From Oryzias latipes (lineage: Eukaryota; Chordata; Actinopteri; Beloniformes; Adrianichthyidae): 64,000 nucleotides of DNA. The number at the start of each line of letters is the position of its first letter. Positions within the stretch are counted from its first letter, which is position 1. The notes under the pieces were generated by a model, which saw only the letters and a list, made by a program, of their open reading frames with translations, did not search any database and was not told where the DNA came from. Shown here one piece after another: positions 52,626 to 63,642 of this stretch. The translations under genes and the position numbers were made by a program. The stretch covers positions 8,833,261-8,897,260 of the forward strand of contig NC_019866.2 of assembly GCF_002234675.1 (NCBI RefSeq). Reading direction: 5' to 3'.

Positions 52626-54100
52626 ATATCTGTTAAAGACTATATGAGTATAAATGAGAGAAATAACAAACAATGAAAGACTAACAATTATAAACCCACT
52701 GTAACAAAAAGAGCAGGAAACAAAATAAGATGGGACATGTAAACATAATACTAACTAGAAGGAGCTGCATTTCCAGAAGAAAATGCAGGGTTGAATGCAA
52801 TATTGCTGAATGAAAATGAAACTTAAAGGATAATAATTGTCTGAACATTTTAATAGTTGAATGGTTGAGACAGCTAAGGGTTAGAGTCCCAAAAAGGCCT
52901 AGAATTCTTAAAGAAACTTAAAAGTTGCAAAAAAACAATCGGCCTGTCCTAGAATCTTGTTGCACGGAGAGTGAAATTCGGTCCAGAGAGGCATTCTCTG
53001 TTGGTTCTGATCACTCTGTGACTAAAATAAATAAATACAAAATGGGGAATTTGGATACAAACCTAGAATTAACAGGGGATCCAAAGTACATGGAAAGGGC
53101 TTATCCAGGTTCAAGTAAATTGTTGAGAAAATGGGATAAAAACTACAATTTTAATTAGTTCAACGGTTACAAATTAAAAATTCAATAAAAAATAAACAAA
53201 AATAGAGAAGAATTAACTTGTGCAAAGCTGTGGTTAAATGAAGCAACAAAAAGAAAGAATGCCATTTAGAAAAGTTAAACATGAGAAGCATGTCTGGTGG
53301 CAAAGAGAGAAGATGATGAGTCAGTTGTGACAAAACCCAGACTCCTGCAGAAGCCTGCAGCAGAACTGCAGCCTGAGGATGAACAAGTTAAGAGAATGGG
53401 GTAACAGAATCCAGACGATTTCTCACCACCTCCTTATCAGGATCCAACTGCTTCTCTGTTGACGGGTCATTACCCACCATTGACTGAATTAAACAAATCA
53501 GAAAAAGAAAAAAAAATACATTTAAGAGGAAAAGGACAAAACCTGAATGGAGCAAAACTATTGGGGTTGGATTGAAAGAGACATATCCAATGACTGAAGT
53601 GCCCAATCCTAGAGCTGGAGAAGATGGCCAGAGACCTACACATCTTGTGTTTAGGATCTGGACAGTAGAGGATGTTAGGAATGCAGTGGAGGGAGTTATC
53701 CCTCACCGAGAAAATCCAGAGGATTTTCATGAACAAATGATGGAAGTTCAGAGAGCTTACCATCTGAATGGCATTGAATGTCAACAAGCGTGGATTGACT
53801 GCTATAAAAGCAGACTGGGTAAAAGTAAAGGGAAAATGGAACCATAGGATGATGACGATCCTCCCATACCTCTTCTGCATAATAGTCTTGAGTTGATCCA
53901 AAGGCTTACACTTTTAGGACAAAGACTTATAGAAGCCTTTCCAATTGTAAAGAACTGCTGATGGAAAAATGGGGAAAATAAAGCAAAAAGATGGAAAGTC
54001 AGTGTATGATATTAGAGTAAGATTTAAAAAAGTGTTCAAAGCTAATAGTGGACTCAGAGATGATGATAATGATGATGGTCCCAATGATTTATATCGCTAG
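52626..54100 (+). pseudogene. Endogenous retrovirus leader and gag, copy 3, continuing into capsid (inactive)
   Basis: Collinear with copies 1 and 2 to 53597, but here gag continues past the point where the others switch to L1. Landmarks are MGN at 53042, PPPY at 53426-53437, and a capsid-like segment with WTVEDVRNAVEGVIPHR and YHLNGIECQQAW near 53655-53800. Further capsid-like sequence follows at 53965-54100 (SVYDIRVRFKKVF). Stops and frame changes inactivate it. Small differences from copies 1 and 2 suggest that copy 3 is the parental locus and the others derive from it. A transposon interrupts gag at about 54101. Confidence 0.7.
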
Positions 54101-54787
54101 AGAAGACATCACGTGATTCCCCATGGGAGGAGAGTACCGCCATCTTGGTGAGGTCAAGTCACTGCTGCAGTGCATGCATGTGAACACATTTTTGCAAATT
54201 GCCAATTCATTGTGCGGGTTTCAACTACCAAAATCAAAGAAATGAGTCCACTAAGGAGGAAGGCATAACATTTCAAAGGCCATATACTTTATTTTTTTTC
54301 TTTTAATGCTGCAGGGGTTTCATTAATAGTATACATGTTGACATGCATGATGCTGCAGGGCTATTATCAACATGCTGCATGATGTACGTATTATTTGCTG
54401 TCGATATTAATGTAAATTTTATTTTTTTAAGACTATATACAATATACCAAGACTAGGCCACTATAGAAATATAGATTTATACATTTCTGACTCAGTGACT
54501 GAACTTTTCTTGCAGCTTTCCAATGGATTCAGACTTAAGGAAAAAGTGGGCCTTAGCCATCACAAGAGCTAACCCAGATGGATGACTGTGGTTACCAACT
54601 TGAAAAACACTCTGGCTTTGTTCAAAACATAGCCAGAGTTTTGATAAGACTGGCCAGACTGTTTGCTTGAAACCCGGCACCATACCAACTGTGTTACACC
54701 AAATTGATCACTCACATGATTTAGTAGAGTAAATCTATTGTTTTTCTTTGTTTTTTTTTAGGGTAAATCTATTAGTAACTTTTGGAC

Positions 54788-54977
54788 TTATTGTTGACGT
54801 ATTATTGATTTATTACTATTATTTAATTGAATTATTATTGATGCATTATTATTATTAATATTTATTTATTGTTGTTATTTATTATTATTGACTTATTATT
54901 GATTTGTGGTTATTATTTATTATGATTGATTTACCATTGATTTATTATTATAATTTATTATTAATATTATTGTTGAC
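54788..54977 (+). repeat. AT-rich simple repeat (TTATTATTGATT type)
   Basis: Irregular reiteration of 'ttattattgattta' and 'attattatt' over about 190 bases inside the THAP transposon relic. Confidence 0.75.
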
Positions 54978-55171
54978 TTCTTGTTGGGCTTTTCTAAATA
55001 ATTTAAATTACATGTCAAAGAGATCTACAAATGTTTAGAATTTTTTTTTTAATTCTTTGTGATATTTTTTTTATTTGTAAGAAGTCCTGCTACTATACAT
55101 TTTTCATTAAAGTTTGATATTTTAAGGCTGAATGTTTCTCTTATTTAACAACAAAAAATTATTTATATACA

Positions 55172-55172
<1 letters not shown>

Positions 55173-55264
<92 letters not shown>
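55173..55264 (+). repeat. (TA)n microsatellite
   Basis: An uninterrupted TA run of about 92 bases in the THAP transposon relic. Confidence 0.95.
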
Positions 55265-55267
<3 letters not shown>

Positions 55268-55390
55268 GATATAAAAGCTACTTATATGCCACCGAAGGCT
55301 TTTGAAAGCATTGTCATGTGGGCGCTGCCGACCTCACTGAGACAGCGTCGCGTGCGCCACCGTTGGCCAGGCTTCCCAAGCGGGCGTGTC

Positions 55391-55800
55391 TCCTCTAGCA
55401 CTATAACTCATTGGATGGTCCCTATAGACAGCAGCTGAAACAAGCCTTACTGCAAACTATAAGACCAGAGATTGCAGACTGGATAAAGAAGCACCATATT
55501 TATGAATTTTGCTGTTCAAGGAAGAAAAGCGATGGTGAATAAAAATAAATGTAAGACTCAATGTGCAGATACATTTTGGCAGGATGAAAGCATGATGTAT
55601 GTTTTGAACAGAACATGAACAGAGGAAGAATTTGTGGATGTGGCCTAGGGGCGTGGCCGAGGAAGGGGACATTTTAGAGGAAGGTTTATAGGAAGTGGCA
55701 ACAGAGGGTCAGAGCAGGATGATGATGGATGTTAGATATGTGGACAGAGAGTTCATTGGGTGAGAGATTGCCATAGAAGTCAGATATCAGATTGACTAGA
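55391..55800 (+). pseudogene. Retroviral gag continuation: capsid end and nucleocapsid (inactive)
   Basis: On the far side of the transposon insert the gag reading resumes with PYRQQLKQALLQTIRPEIADW near 55415-55480, like the C-terminal end of a capsid domain. A glycine/arginine-rich stretch (RGRGRGRGHFRGRF) lies near 55645-55690. A zinc-knuckle pattern ICGQRVHWVRDC near 55740-55775 has its first Cys just before a stop. The order capsid, Gly/Arg box, CCHC knuckle supports retroviral gag. Frames shift and stops occur. Confidence 0.65.
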
Positions 55801-56459
55801 TGGTAGAAAAAAAAAGAAAAGATTATGAATCTGAACCAGAAATTCAACCAGTTAGTGATGAATACTTAGATCTCAATTTTATATTCACTCATATCCAACC
55901 AATTTTTATTAATTCCTTCACTCATACCTTTATTGAAAAAGCATAATACGACATGATGACCTGCTGACACTTTATTTAGATATTTGTCCTTACATATATT
56001 CAGTACTTTGTCTCTTATTCTTTGTATTATTAGAAATACTTTGTGGTGGTTTCTCAGCTTGTCAAAATTGCATTAAAAATGTACAGTTTCAATACCTTGT
56101 ACCTTGGTATATTTGTCTAAATATTTTGTAAGAATGTTCTATTTTGCCAGTCATATTAGATAAAACATTTGGAAGCACCTGCTGTGGTCCAAGTTGATAA
56201 TGATGTCCCACAGCCATCTACCTCAGTCATTTAGAAGGAGACGGATACCACTTCAGAACCTGTTTTAGAGTAGGATACAGAGCCAAACATTTGTACTGAA
56301 GGGCCATTTGCATCTTCTCCACAACAGCAAGAAACATCGAGTTTGCACATCATTGTAAATTAGTTGATATGGTATATATTTTCATAGTCAGTCACAGTGT
56401 GTACATAATTTCATAAAATGCATGACAGTCCATATTTCTACTAAGAGAAGCAGACCAAG
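55801..56459. other. Sequence after gag, not identified
   Basis: AT-rich with short broken frames, one of which (near 56185-56340) is rich in Ser, Thr and Pro. It may be decayed retroviral sequence, but no protease, polymerase or LTR could be recognised. Confidence 0.4.
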
Positions 56460-56810
56460 TTTAATTCAATTTTATTTTATATAACCCAATTTTACAACAA
56501 AAATTGTCTCAATGGGCTTCAAACTTTAAGTTGGACTAGTTGTATATAATTTTTTTTAATTTTATAATGAGGGAATTTTAAACCTCAAGTAAACATGCGT
56601 GATGTTATCCTTGAAAGAGTTATTGTTACTTTTAGAATATAGCAGTCCTACAAGCTGTAATAATTTACAAGCATCTAGTTTTACTTTTGAGCATTTTAAT
56701 TTTTAAATATTTGAACAATAAAGTAACCATAATAAGCAATTGTACATTTCAGTGTCGTAATTGGGGAGCATCGAGGGGCGCAACTGGTGTGGATCGCCCA
56801 GTAGGGTGAG
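56460..56810. repeat. Intergenic block duplicated from 17000-17315
   Basis: Collinear copy of 17000-17315, ending in 'gaggggcgcaactggtg'. It shows that the third intergenic region descends from the same tandem unit as the first. 56811-57010 has no feature I can name. Confidence 0.7.
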
Positions 56811-57012
56811 AGCGAACTAAAAATTATTTCTTTGTCATGTTGGTTTGTTCATGATTTTTAAACATTCTCTTTCTTAAAAAAATATAACTTTAGTCAAAAT
56901 TATGTTCCTTCATTAAAAAACACGACTTCCAGCTCCAGGACACGGTCCCCCCTTGACAAAAATTGACTTTTGCAGAACTTTTTTGGCTGAAACTATTACT
57001 CACCTAATATCT

Positions 57013-57060
57013 TGGATGGATGGATGGATGGATGGATGGATGCATGGATGGATGGATGGA
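57013..57060 (+). repeat. (GGAT)n microsatellite
   Basis: About twelve GGAT units with one interruption, followed by a short TA run. It marks the left edge of the myosin relic. Confidence 0.95.
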
Positions 57061-57089
57061 ATAATTTTAATATATATATATATATATAT

Positions 57090-57258
57090 CTCAAGAACGT
57101 GCTGACATTGCAGAGTCCCATTAACAAGCTGAGAGTCAAGAGTCGTGATACTGGAAAGGTAAATGATAATGCATTATGCAATACAAAGCCTCCAAAACAT
57201 TGATTTTTCACCTGTTTATAATCTGCACATTCTTTATTGTTTAACCTTTTAGTATTAA
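57090..57258 (+). pseudogene. Relic of a myosin 3' end: part of exon 40 and intron 40
   Basis: 57090-57158 matches the second half of exon 40 of both myh genes, up to the donor 'ctggaaag|gtaaatg'. 57159-57258 matches intron 40. A 2-base deletion ('cccattaac' for 'cccaggttaac') shifts the frame. It reads GATACT (Asp-Thr), like gene 1, where gene 2 has GATGCT, yet it carries the MITE seen only in gene 2. The rest of the gene and exon 41 are missing. It is flanked on the left by GGAT/TA simple repeats. Confidence 0.9.
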
Positions 57259-57463
57259 CCCTTGTGCTATCGTAGGCACTTTAACATTGGGAGTTGGGTC
57301 ATTTAGACCCACTAGACAGTGCGGTGAATCTTTTTTCTTCAATGATTTGTGAACCTCACTGGTGTCCATGGATTACATGAAATCTTTCCACCTTTATCCA
57401 CCTTTGTCATGGTAGGGAGAACACGTCAGTGCAAGGGTGGGGTCATCTAAGATAGCACAAGGG
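57259..57463. mobile_element. piggyBac-type MITE, second copy
   Basis: 205 bases, ends CCCTTGTGCTATC and GATAGCACAAGGG, flanked by TTAA (57255-57258 and 57464-57467). It sits at the same position of myosin intron 40 as the copy at 33630-33834, so both descend from one insertion. Immediately to the right the myosin intron is lost. Confidence 0.9.
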
Positions 57464-57485
57464 TTAACCAGATATGTATATTTAA

Positions 57486-59015
57486 TGTTGCATCACAAAA
57501 ATCAACATTTGAACTCAGAAATATCTAATAAAAAAAAACACAGAGATGTTTTCCTCAACAAGTTTTATTCAGTAAAATAGCTAATAAAAATAAGGAATGT
57601 GACAGATGTTTTCCACACGTTTTTCCTTCCATTAGACCAGTTCCCAAAAAACTTCTAAAACTTTGGAGAAAAACCCTGGAATAGTTTCTGAGGAAAAAAT
57701 ATGAAAATGTCATTAAAATATATTGTTTACAATTTTCCAAACTGCATATCTGTCCAAGATCCTTAATTTAAGTTGTCATAATGTTTTTTAAAAGAGTACC
57801 ATGCAATTTTTCATTTAACATCAATATTAATTGTTAAAATGACAACAGATGAGGCAGATGTTTTAAATACGTTTGTGTGTCATGCTGTGTCACAGTTAAC
57901 TGAGCACGCCACATTACATCTCCCAAGGTGAAAATCATTTCAGAGCTGTCAGCAGGCAACAATTTTACTACAAGACAAACTGCACCAAAAAACGTCACAA
58001 CAATGTAGGGTCAATTAAAGTCTTCAAACACTTACTTTTCAGGCACTAAAGACCTCAAATTCATGAAGTTGTTACAGGACTGCATCTGCCATGGAGTAAA
58101 AGAAGATGTAGAGTCGTATTAAAAACTGAGTCAACATAGTCCTTAAAAAATGAGCCAACTACGAGGGCTCACAGACCCCTTTCAAATGCTGTGGAAGATC
58201 ATCCGTCATCATTTTATATTCCTGACACATAAAGCAACACTTGCTGATACTGTCCTATTTTTGATTATGGAGTCTTCCCTCCCCCAGTCTGAAAAATGTA
58301 GATGGTCATCAAATAAATTCAACAGGCAGCTGCAAAACATGATATCTCCCCCACAGCACTGCTCATTCCTGCTCAAAAGGTTAAGAGGACTGGTGTCTTG
58401 TTTCTGTAAATGCAAGCTAATTCTTCTAGTAAACAACATTACAGACATATTTGAGGCACTCTACTTTCCACTGCTTTTTCTCTCTCTTTCTATATATAAG
58501 TATAAGTATACATATACACATAAACATATAGCCTACATAAAAACATAACAAAATGTTTTACAAATGTTTTTGCAAAACAAATTTTTGAAGAAAACAAAGC
58601 ACTTTGGGCCTTCGAGGAAAGTAGAAAGGCCCTATACAAGTATTTGCTGTTTACCATTTACCAAATCACTGATAATAATAGGTTTTATTCAAAGGTGTGT
58701 TTTATGTCAACTTTTGAATTCCAATTATAAAATTATGTAAATCTTGTAAATATTTCAACATGATTTTCCAAACCATAGCCCTCTCTCCAATAGTATCAAG
58801 ACTGTAAATATATTCTACATTTAAGAGTAATGTCTGTATTTAATGTTCCATCACAACAATGTCATGAATTACATTGTTCTTGTTTGTCAAAAAATTGTCA
58901 TTCTGAGTTATGTTTCACCATTCTGAAATGGAGGAAGAACAGATGATAGGTTTCACAGAGATAAGCATGAGTTATAAACATAAAGTTACAGTTGCGCGAT
59001 GGCCCCTGTCCTTCA
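57486..59015. repeat. Intergenic block duplicated from 17404-19330
   Basis: Collinear with the block after gene 1, with moderate divergence. The minus-strand splice-like and poly(A)-like signals are kept; here the latter is a canonical AATAAA (minus strand, near 57560). The interspersed repeat tail near 58600 is shortened. No supported protein. Confidence 0.6.
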
Positions 59016-59618
59016 TTTAGTAGTCTTTGTCAGGATTAGATGTACTGTAAAAACTGTAAAACCAGTTTATCTGATTTTTTTGGTGCCAGAAAAAAACACA
59101 TTGACACTCTCAGTCAGCACACTGAACCGAAAGCATCTGACATCACCCACAGAATTCTATGTGGTGAAAATGAAGCCTAAAGTGGTTTCGGCATGTCACC
59201 GCCGCCAAACTCAAGTACCTTCAGAAAATGGACAGGACAGGGTAAAATTATAGTTTTAATGAGTAAACCCACGGGTCCTGGGGAACTGCGATTTTTGGTC
59301 CTTCCGGGGTGGCCTTGATATCAGGAATAGACTGTGGATGCTTGGTATGGACACCGACCGGGATCAAGGCCAAAAACAAACTAGAACTAACAAAAGTAGA
59401 GCTAAATAAACTGAAAACTAATAAGAAAGGAAATTACATTGACTAACCAATAGCACTGAGTTTCTTTGCCCCAATGGAGGTCAAAGTGCACCGACGTCAG
59501 AGTCTTTCCCTGCTGCAACAGACAAACTACACCATGAAACAGTAAAGCATACTATTAGAGTTACTAAAGTCTCACTTCATTGGTCAATAAGAAGCTAGTA
59601 GGAAATGTATACAAATGC
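59016..59618. other. Unassigned sequence upstream of gypsy copy G3
   Basis: Holds a short frame at 58999-59253 without recognisable similarity and nothing else I can name. It has no counterpart next to G2, whose 5' half is missing. Confidence 0.4.
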
Positions 59619-59820
59619 TGTTATGGGTTGCCCCTTGGAGACGTTTTAAAGTTCTGTTTTTGCAGGTTTAGCTGTGGTCTCTCCCAAAATGGTCCCATTT
59701 GCCTGCAATTATCTTGTCTAACTTTGTTTTTTAAGGGTTGCTTATTTTGTGTTTGGTGTTGAAGCGTCTTCTATGCTGTTGCTTTGTTTGGCATTTTGAT
59801 TAAATCCTTGAAACCTTCTG
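59619..59820 (+). repeat. 5' LTR of Ty3/gypsy element G3, truncated
   Basis: Begins TGTTATGGGTTGCCCC and follows the other two LTRs to 'gaaaccttctg'. It then jumps directly to protease coding sequence. The LTR end, primer-binding site and gag are deleted. Confidence 0.8.
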
Positions 59821-62340
59821 GACTTTGATACCCTGATTGATTCTGGTTCTGATGACAACCTGATTTCACAAGACGTGGTGAACAAACTCTCCATTTCTGT
59901 TGAGCCTTTAACTACAATTTTGCTAATTCATGCTTTTAACGGTTCAGTCACACACTGGTTTTCTGCACACATTGTAAATATGAATGTGACTGTGTCAGGT
60001 AACCACAATCAACTCATATGGTTTTATATAATGGAATCTATGAAACCACTTGTAATATTAGGTTTTCCTTGGTTGTGTAAACATCCTCCTTACATTGACT
60101 GGGTTTCCGGACGTGTATTGTCCTGGAGTTTTTTTTGTATGATGAATTGTCTGGTTGCTGCGGCTGAATGTTCCACTGTTAATAGACAACCTCCTCCTGA
60201 ACCACTGGACCTCAACAATGTCCCCTCTGCGTATCATGATCTGAGTGCGGTATTCAGTAAGCTTTGAGCTAAGTTTCTGCCCCCTCACCACCCCTATGAC
60301 TGTGCTATAGATCTCCTACCAGGGACTTAACCACCTAAAGGTCAAATCTACCCTTTTTCTCTTCCTGAATGGGAGGCCATGGAGGAGTACCTGCAGGAGA
60401 GTCTACTGGCTGGAATAATCTATTTCTCTTCCTCTCCGCAGGGGCAAGCAGGGCAAGCTTCTTCGTGGGCAAGCAGGATAGGGGTCTACTGCCTTGTATT
60501 GATTACAGGGGGGTTGAATAACATCACTGTCCAGAACACTTATCTCCTCCCTAGGGACCCTGATCTTCACCAAAATGGACCTGCGGAGTGTATACCATCT
60601 GGTTCACATACTGGAGGGGTATGACTGGAAGACCACATTTAACATCCAAGTGGTCATTTCGAGTATCTGGTTTCTGGCCTTTTGGTCTCACAAATGCTGC
60701 TGCAATGTTTCAGAGTCTAATCAATGACCTTCCTTATATGATGTATGAAAGAAAATTTGTGTTTTTGTACCTTGATGACATTTTGATATTCTACCCAGAT
60801 CTCGACACCCACGTGCAGCACATAAGAGCCATTTTACACAGCCTTCTCAAGACCAGCTGTACTACCCAAAAAATGCAAGTTCCACGCCACTCAGACCAAG
60901 TTTCTTGTCCACGTGATTCCCCCTGGGACTATGCAAATGGTTAAGGTTAAAGCCGTTCTTGTGTGGCCTGTTCCTTCTGGATGTTAGCAGTTAAAGCGCA
61001 TCCTGGGGTTTGCAAATTTCGACAGGCATTTCATGCGAGGCTTCAATGGCATGGTTGCACCCTTTCACAGACTCACCTTGGCTAAGGTACATTTTGTCTG
61101 GGATGAGGGAGCAAATAAGGCGTTTACTGAGCTGAAAAGACGTTTCTCTGCAGCTCCTATCCTGACTCGGCCTGACTTCTCCAAACAGTTCATTGTGGAG
61201 GTGGATGCGTCTGAGTCTGGAGTGGGGGCAGTTTTGTGTCAGAGAGCGTCTGACAATAAAGTTCATCCTGCAAGATCACTCCTGCTGAGAGAAACTACAA
61301 CATAGGAAACAGAAAGCTGTTGGCAGTAAAATTAGCCTTGGAGGAGTGGCGTCACTGGTTGGAGGGGGCTAACTAAGCATTTATGATTTGGAATAATCAT
61401 TAAAAGCTGGAATACTTTCAAACAGCCAATAGACTTAACCCACGCCAGGCAAGATGGGCCCTGTTTTTCCACAGGTTCAATTTCTCCCTCTCCTACTGGC
61501 CGGGCAGTAAAAATTTCAAGCCGGCCGCTTTTCATGACAATTTCAGTGAGAGAAGGAATCTAAAGATTCTACTGCAGCTGTCACCATTGTTACTCCTCAT
61601 CTTGTGCTGGGAGCTTCTTGATGGGCCTTGGAACGCAAGGTCAAAGCTTCTGTTCCTGATGTGACTACCATTCTTGTAGGATGTCCTTCTGACTGCCTGT
61701 TTGTTCCTCCCTCTCTTTGTCCTGCACTTTTCAAGTGGGGTCACTCTTCTCTGTTAGCTTGCCATCCTGTAGTGCCGAGGACTGCGCTCCTAGTGGCTCA
61801 AAGGTTTTGGTGGCCCATCATGTCCTCGGACATTAGGGCTTTTGGGCTCTCATGCCCTATGTGTGCACATGCCACCTGTTCGAGAGAATTCTGCAAGCAC
61901 TTGGTCTTTTCAGCAGCCCTGGGCTGAGAATTCACATAACACCCTCCAAAATTCTTCAGGATATTCCCTTTTTCAAGGAGCTATGGTGATCAGCCACTCC
62001 TTTTTTTCCCACCAGGAACAATCACCTTGTACCTCTGGTCCCGCTGCATTTGTGAGGCATTGTTGGCGTACGTGGAGCAGATATCTACACTGCTTCTGGA
62101 AAACCAGGAGAGATTCAGTGGCAAACCATCATAGGTCAGCTGTTCCTGAATACAAGGTGAGAGACGAGTGTGGCTCTCTTCCTCCGATGTGCCGCTGAAA
62201 GGGGGAACAAGGAAGCTGCATCCCTGTCATAGTGGTCCATTCTTTTTTTTTTTTTCGTCCATTCTCAATCACCTGGATCATCAACCCCACGGCTGTCAAA
62301 TTGGAACTTCAGAAAAACTTGAAGATCCACCCGGTCTTTC
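59821..62340 (+). mobile_element. Ty3/gypsy pol of element G3: protease, reverse transcriptase, RNase H, integrase (inactive)
   Basis: Most complete of the three gypsy copies. Aspartic protease: LIDSGSDDNLIS near 59831-59870. Reverse transcriptase: LNNITVQNTYLLPRD near 60518-60560, then YLDDILIFYPD near 60770-60800. RNase H: FIVEVDASESGVGAVLCQRA near 61190-61250. Integrase zinc region: SSDIRAFGLSCPMC near 61820. A deletion then joins to WREFCKHLVFSA-like core sequence. Near 62265-62340 the integrase C-terminal INPTAVKLELQKNLKIHP is still legible. Frames shift repeatedly. The chromodomain and 3' LTR seen at 1-402 are missing, and the element joins the myh gene 3 promoter directly near 62341. 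Confidence 0.88.
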
Positions 62341-63612
62341 ATCCCCGAAACTGATGAAAAAAATAAAAAAAACAAATAAATTATGCAAAAACATTTTTTT
62401 ACTTATGGTGCATTTTTTCTCTAAAACAAAAAGCCTTTTAAAGCAGTATTTGCTAAACAGTTCCAAGGTAATGGAGTAGTTTTGTCATTTTGCCCTTTTG
62501 GTCATTATTTTATTGTTATATTCTGTGCTGACATTTCTACTTAGACCTAGATTAAGAGCACTGAAAATTCAGGATTTCAAACAAATAGAAAGAAAAAGGA
62601 TTTCTAATCTATATTTTAAAATTCAAATTCATATTGCCAGCCTCTGTAAAGTTAGGTAATGGGTTAACAACATTTCTAAATATGTCCTATAAATAAGCAG
62701 TTCTCTCTATGACAAACATGACTCAGCTCTCTCTGCTAAAGGTGGATGTATTTCAAGCACAGGAACACCATCATCGTTACCTGAATTATAGTCCACGCTA
62801 AACTTGGCAGTCACAGACAATTCTTGACCTTTTCCCAGGTTGCCTGCTCACTAGAAATTGTTATCCTGTCAGCATTTGAAAAAATAACAATTAGACACAG
62901 TTTATTACTTTGTTTTTCACTGTCACAAATTATTTTGTCATTTTTTTTGCTGGGTGTAAAACTGTCAGCTGCCAATTCTGCATTAACCTCATTCCACAGA
63001 GACATGTAACACATACAACACATACAAGACCATCAACTGGAATATTATTTTAGATGTCATGACCTTTATGTCCAGTAACTATAAACCACGGGTATACCAA
63101 ATCTTCTTTGAATCTGACACTTTAGTTTTTACTGTTGTATTAAAAGTGATAGGACATTGAAAAAGATACATAAACATTTTTCCCCAACACGATTCACAAA
63201 ATAAAGGTACTTCACAAAGGGGGATAATGTGAATCGAAAAAAAAAATGGTGACAATTATCAACAATAATAATAATGACTATTTATATTAAACAGATAAAT
63301 AAATCATGTTAAACTTTTTCATACTAAGATTTATCAACATCATGGGAGATGTATTATTTTTTAAATTTCCAAATTGTTCAAAAATTGAAATCTAATCATT
63401 TGAGTAACTCTGTAAAAAGCTGTGAAAATATTGTTATAATGTTAATTAAATATTCTTAAAATAAATATGCACTTAGGTGTATTATATTATCTGATGAAAC
63501 ATGAAACCGAAATATTTGTTTATTTTTGACTCCTTTGATATCAAGCAGCAAGGTGTCAAGCTTGCATGACCAAATCTAGTGGGGGGCTTTTGCTGATAAA
63601 GCAGAGATGCAG
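62341..63612 (+). promoter_or_regulatory. Upstream promoter region of myh gene 3
   Basis: Collinear with the gene 1 promoter from about position 510, and closer to it than to the gene 2 promoter. Landmarks: CTATAAATAA from 62687, TGACTCAGC at 62719-62727, CAGCTG E-box at 62966-62971, TATA-proximal block from about 63511. The first 110 or so bases of the gene 1 promoter and the gypsy LTR before it are missing. Confidence 0.75.
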
Positions 63613-63620
63613 TATATAAG
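63613..63620 (+). promoter_or_regulatory. TATA box of myh gene 3
   Basis: TATATAAG in the same context as genes 1 and 2. Confidence 0.85.
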
Positions 63621-63642
63621 AACGGCAGTCATGGGGCTTGTG

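Larger units (their letters stand above)
54101..55390 (+). mobile_element. THAP-domain DNA transposon relic inserted in gag
   Basis: The insert lies between two gag pieces. Its ends look like imperfect inverted repeats (CTAGAGAAGACATCACG at the left; reverse complement of the right end CTAGAGGAGACACGCCCG). After a TTTTCTTGCAG acceptor at 54505-54515, one frame reads [30 protein letters not shown] and [10 protein letters not shown] (54517-54696). This is a THAP zinc-finger domain as found at the N-terminus of P-element and Kolobok-type transposases. Two stops break it and the first Cys-rich part is missing. The rest of the transposase is absent. AT-rich simple sequence and a (TA)n run fill much of the interior. 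Confidence 0.7.

Noticed and set aside
53388..53901. Minus-strand frames of 72 and 143 codons opposite gag
   Set aside because: Antisense of the retroviral gag region, with no similarity to a known domain and no splice context.
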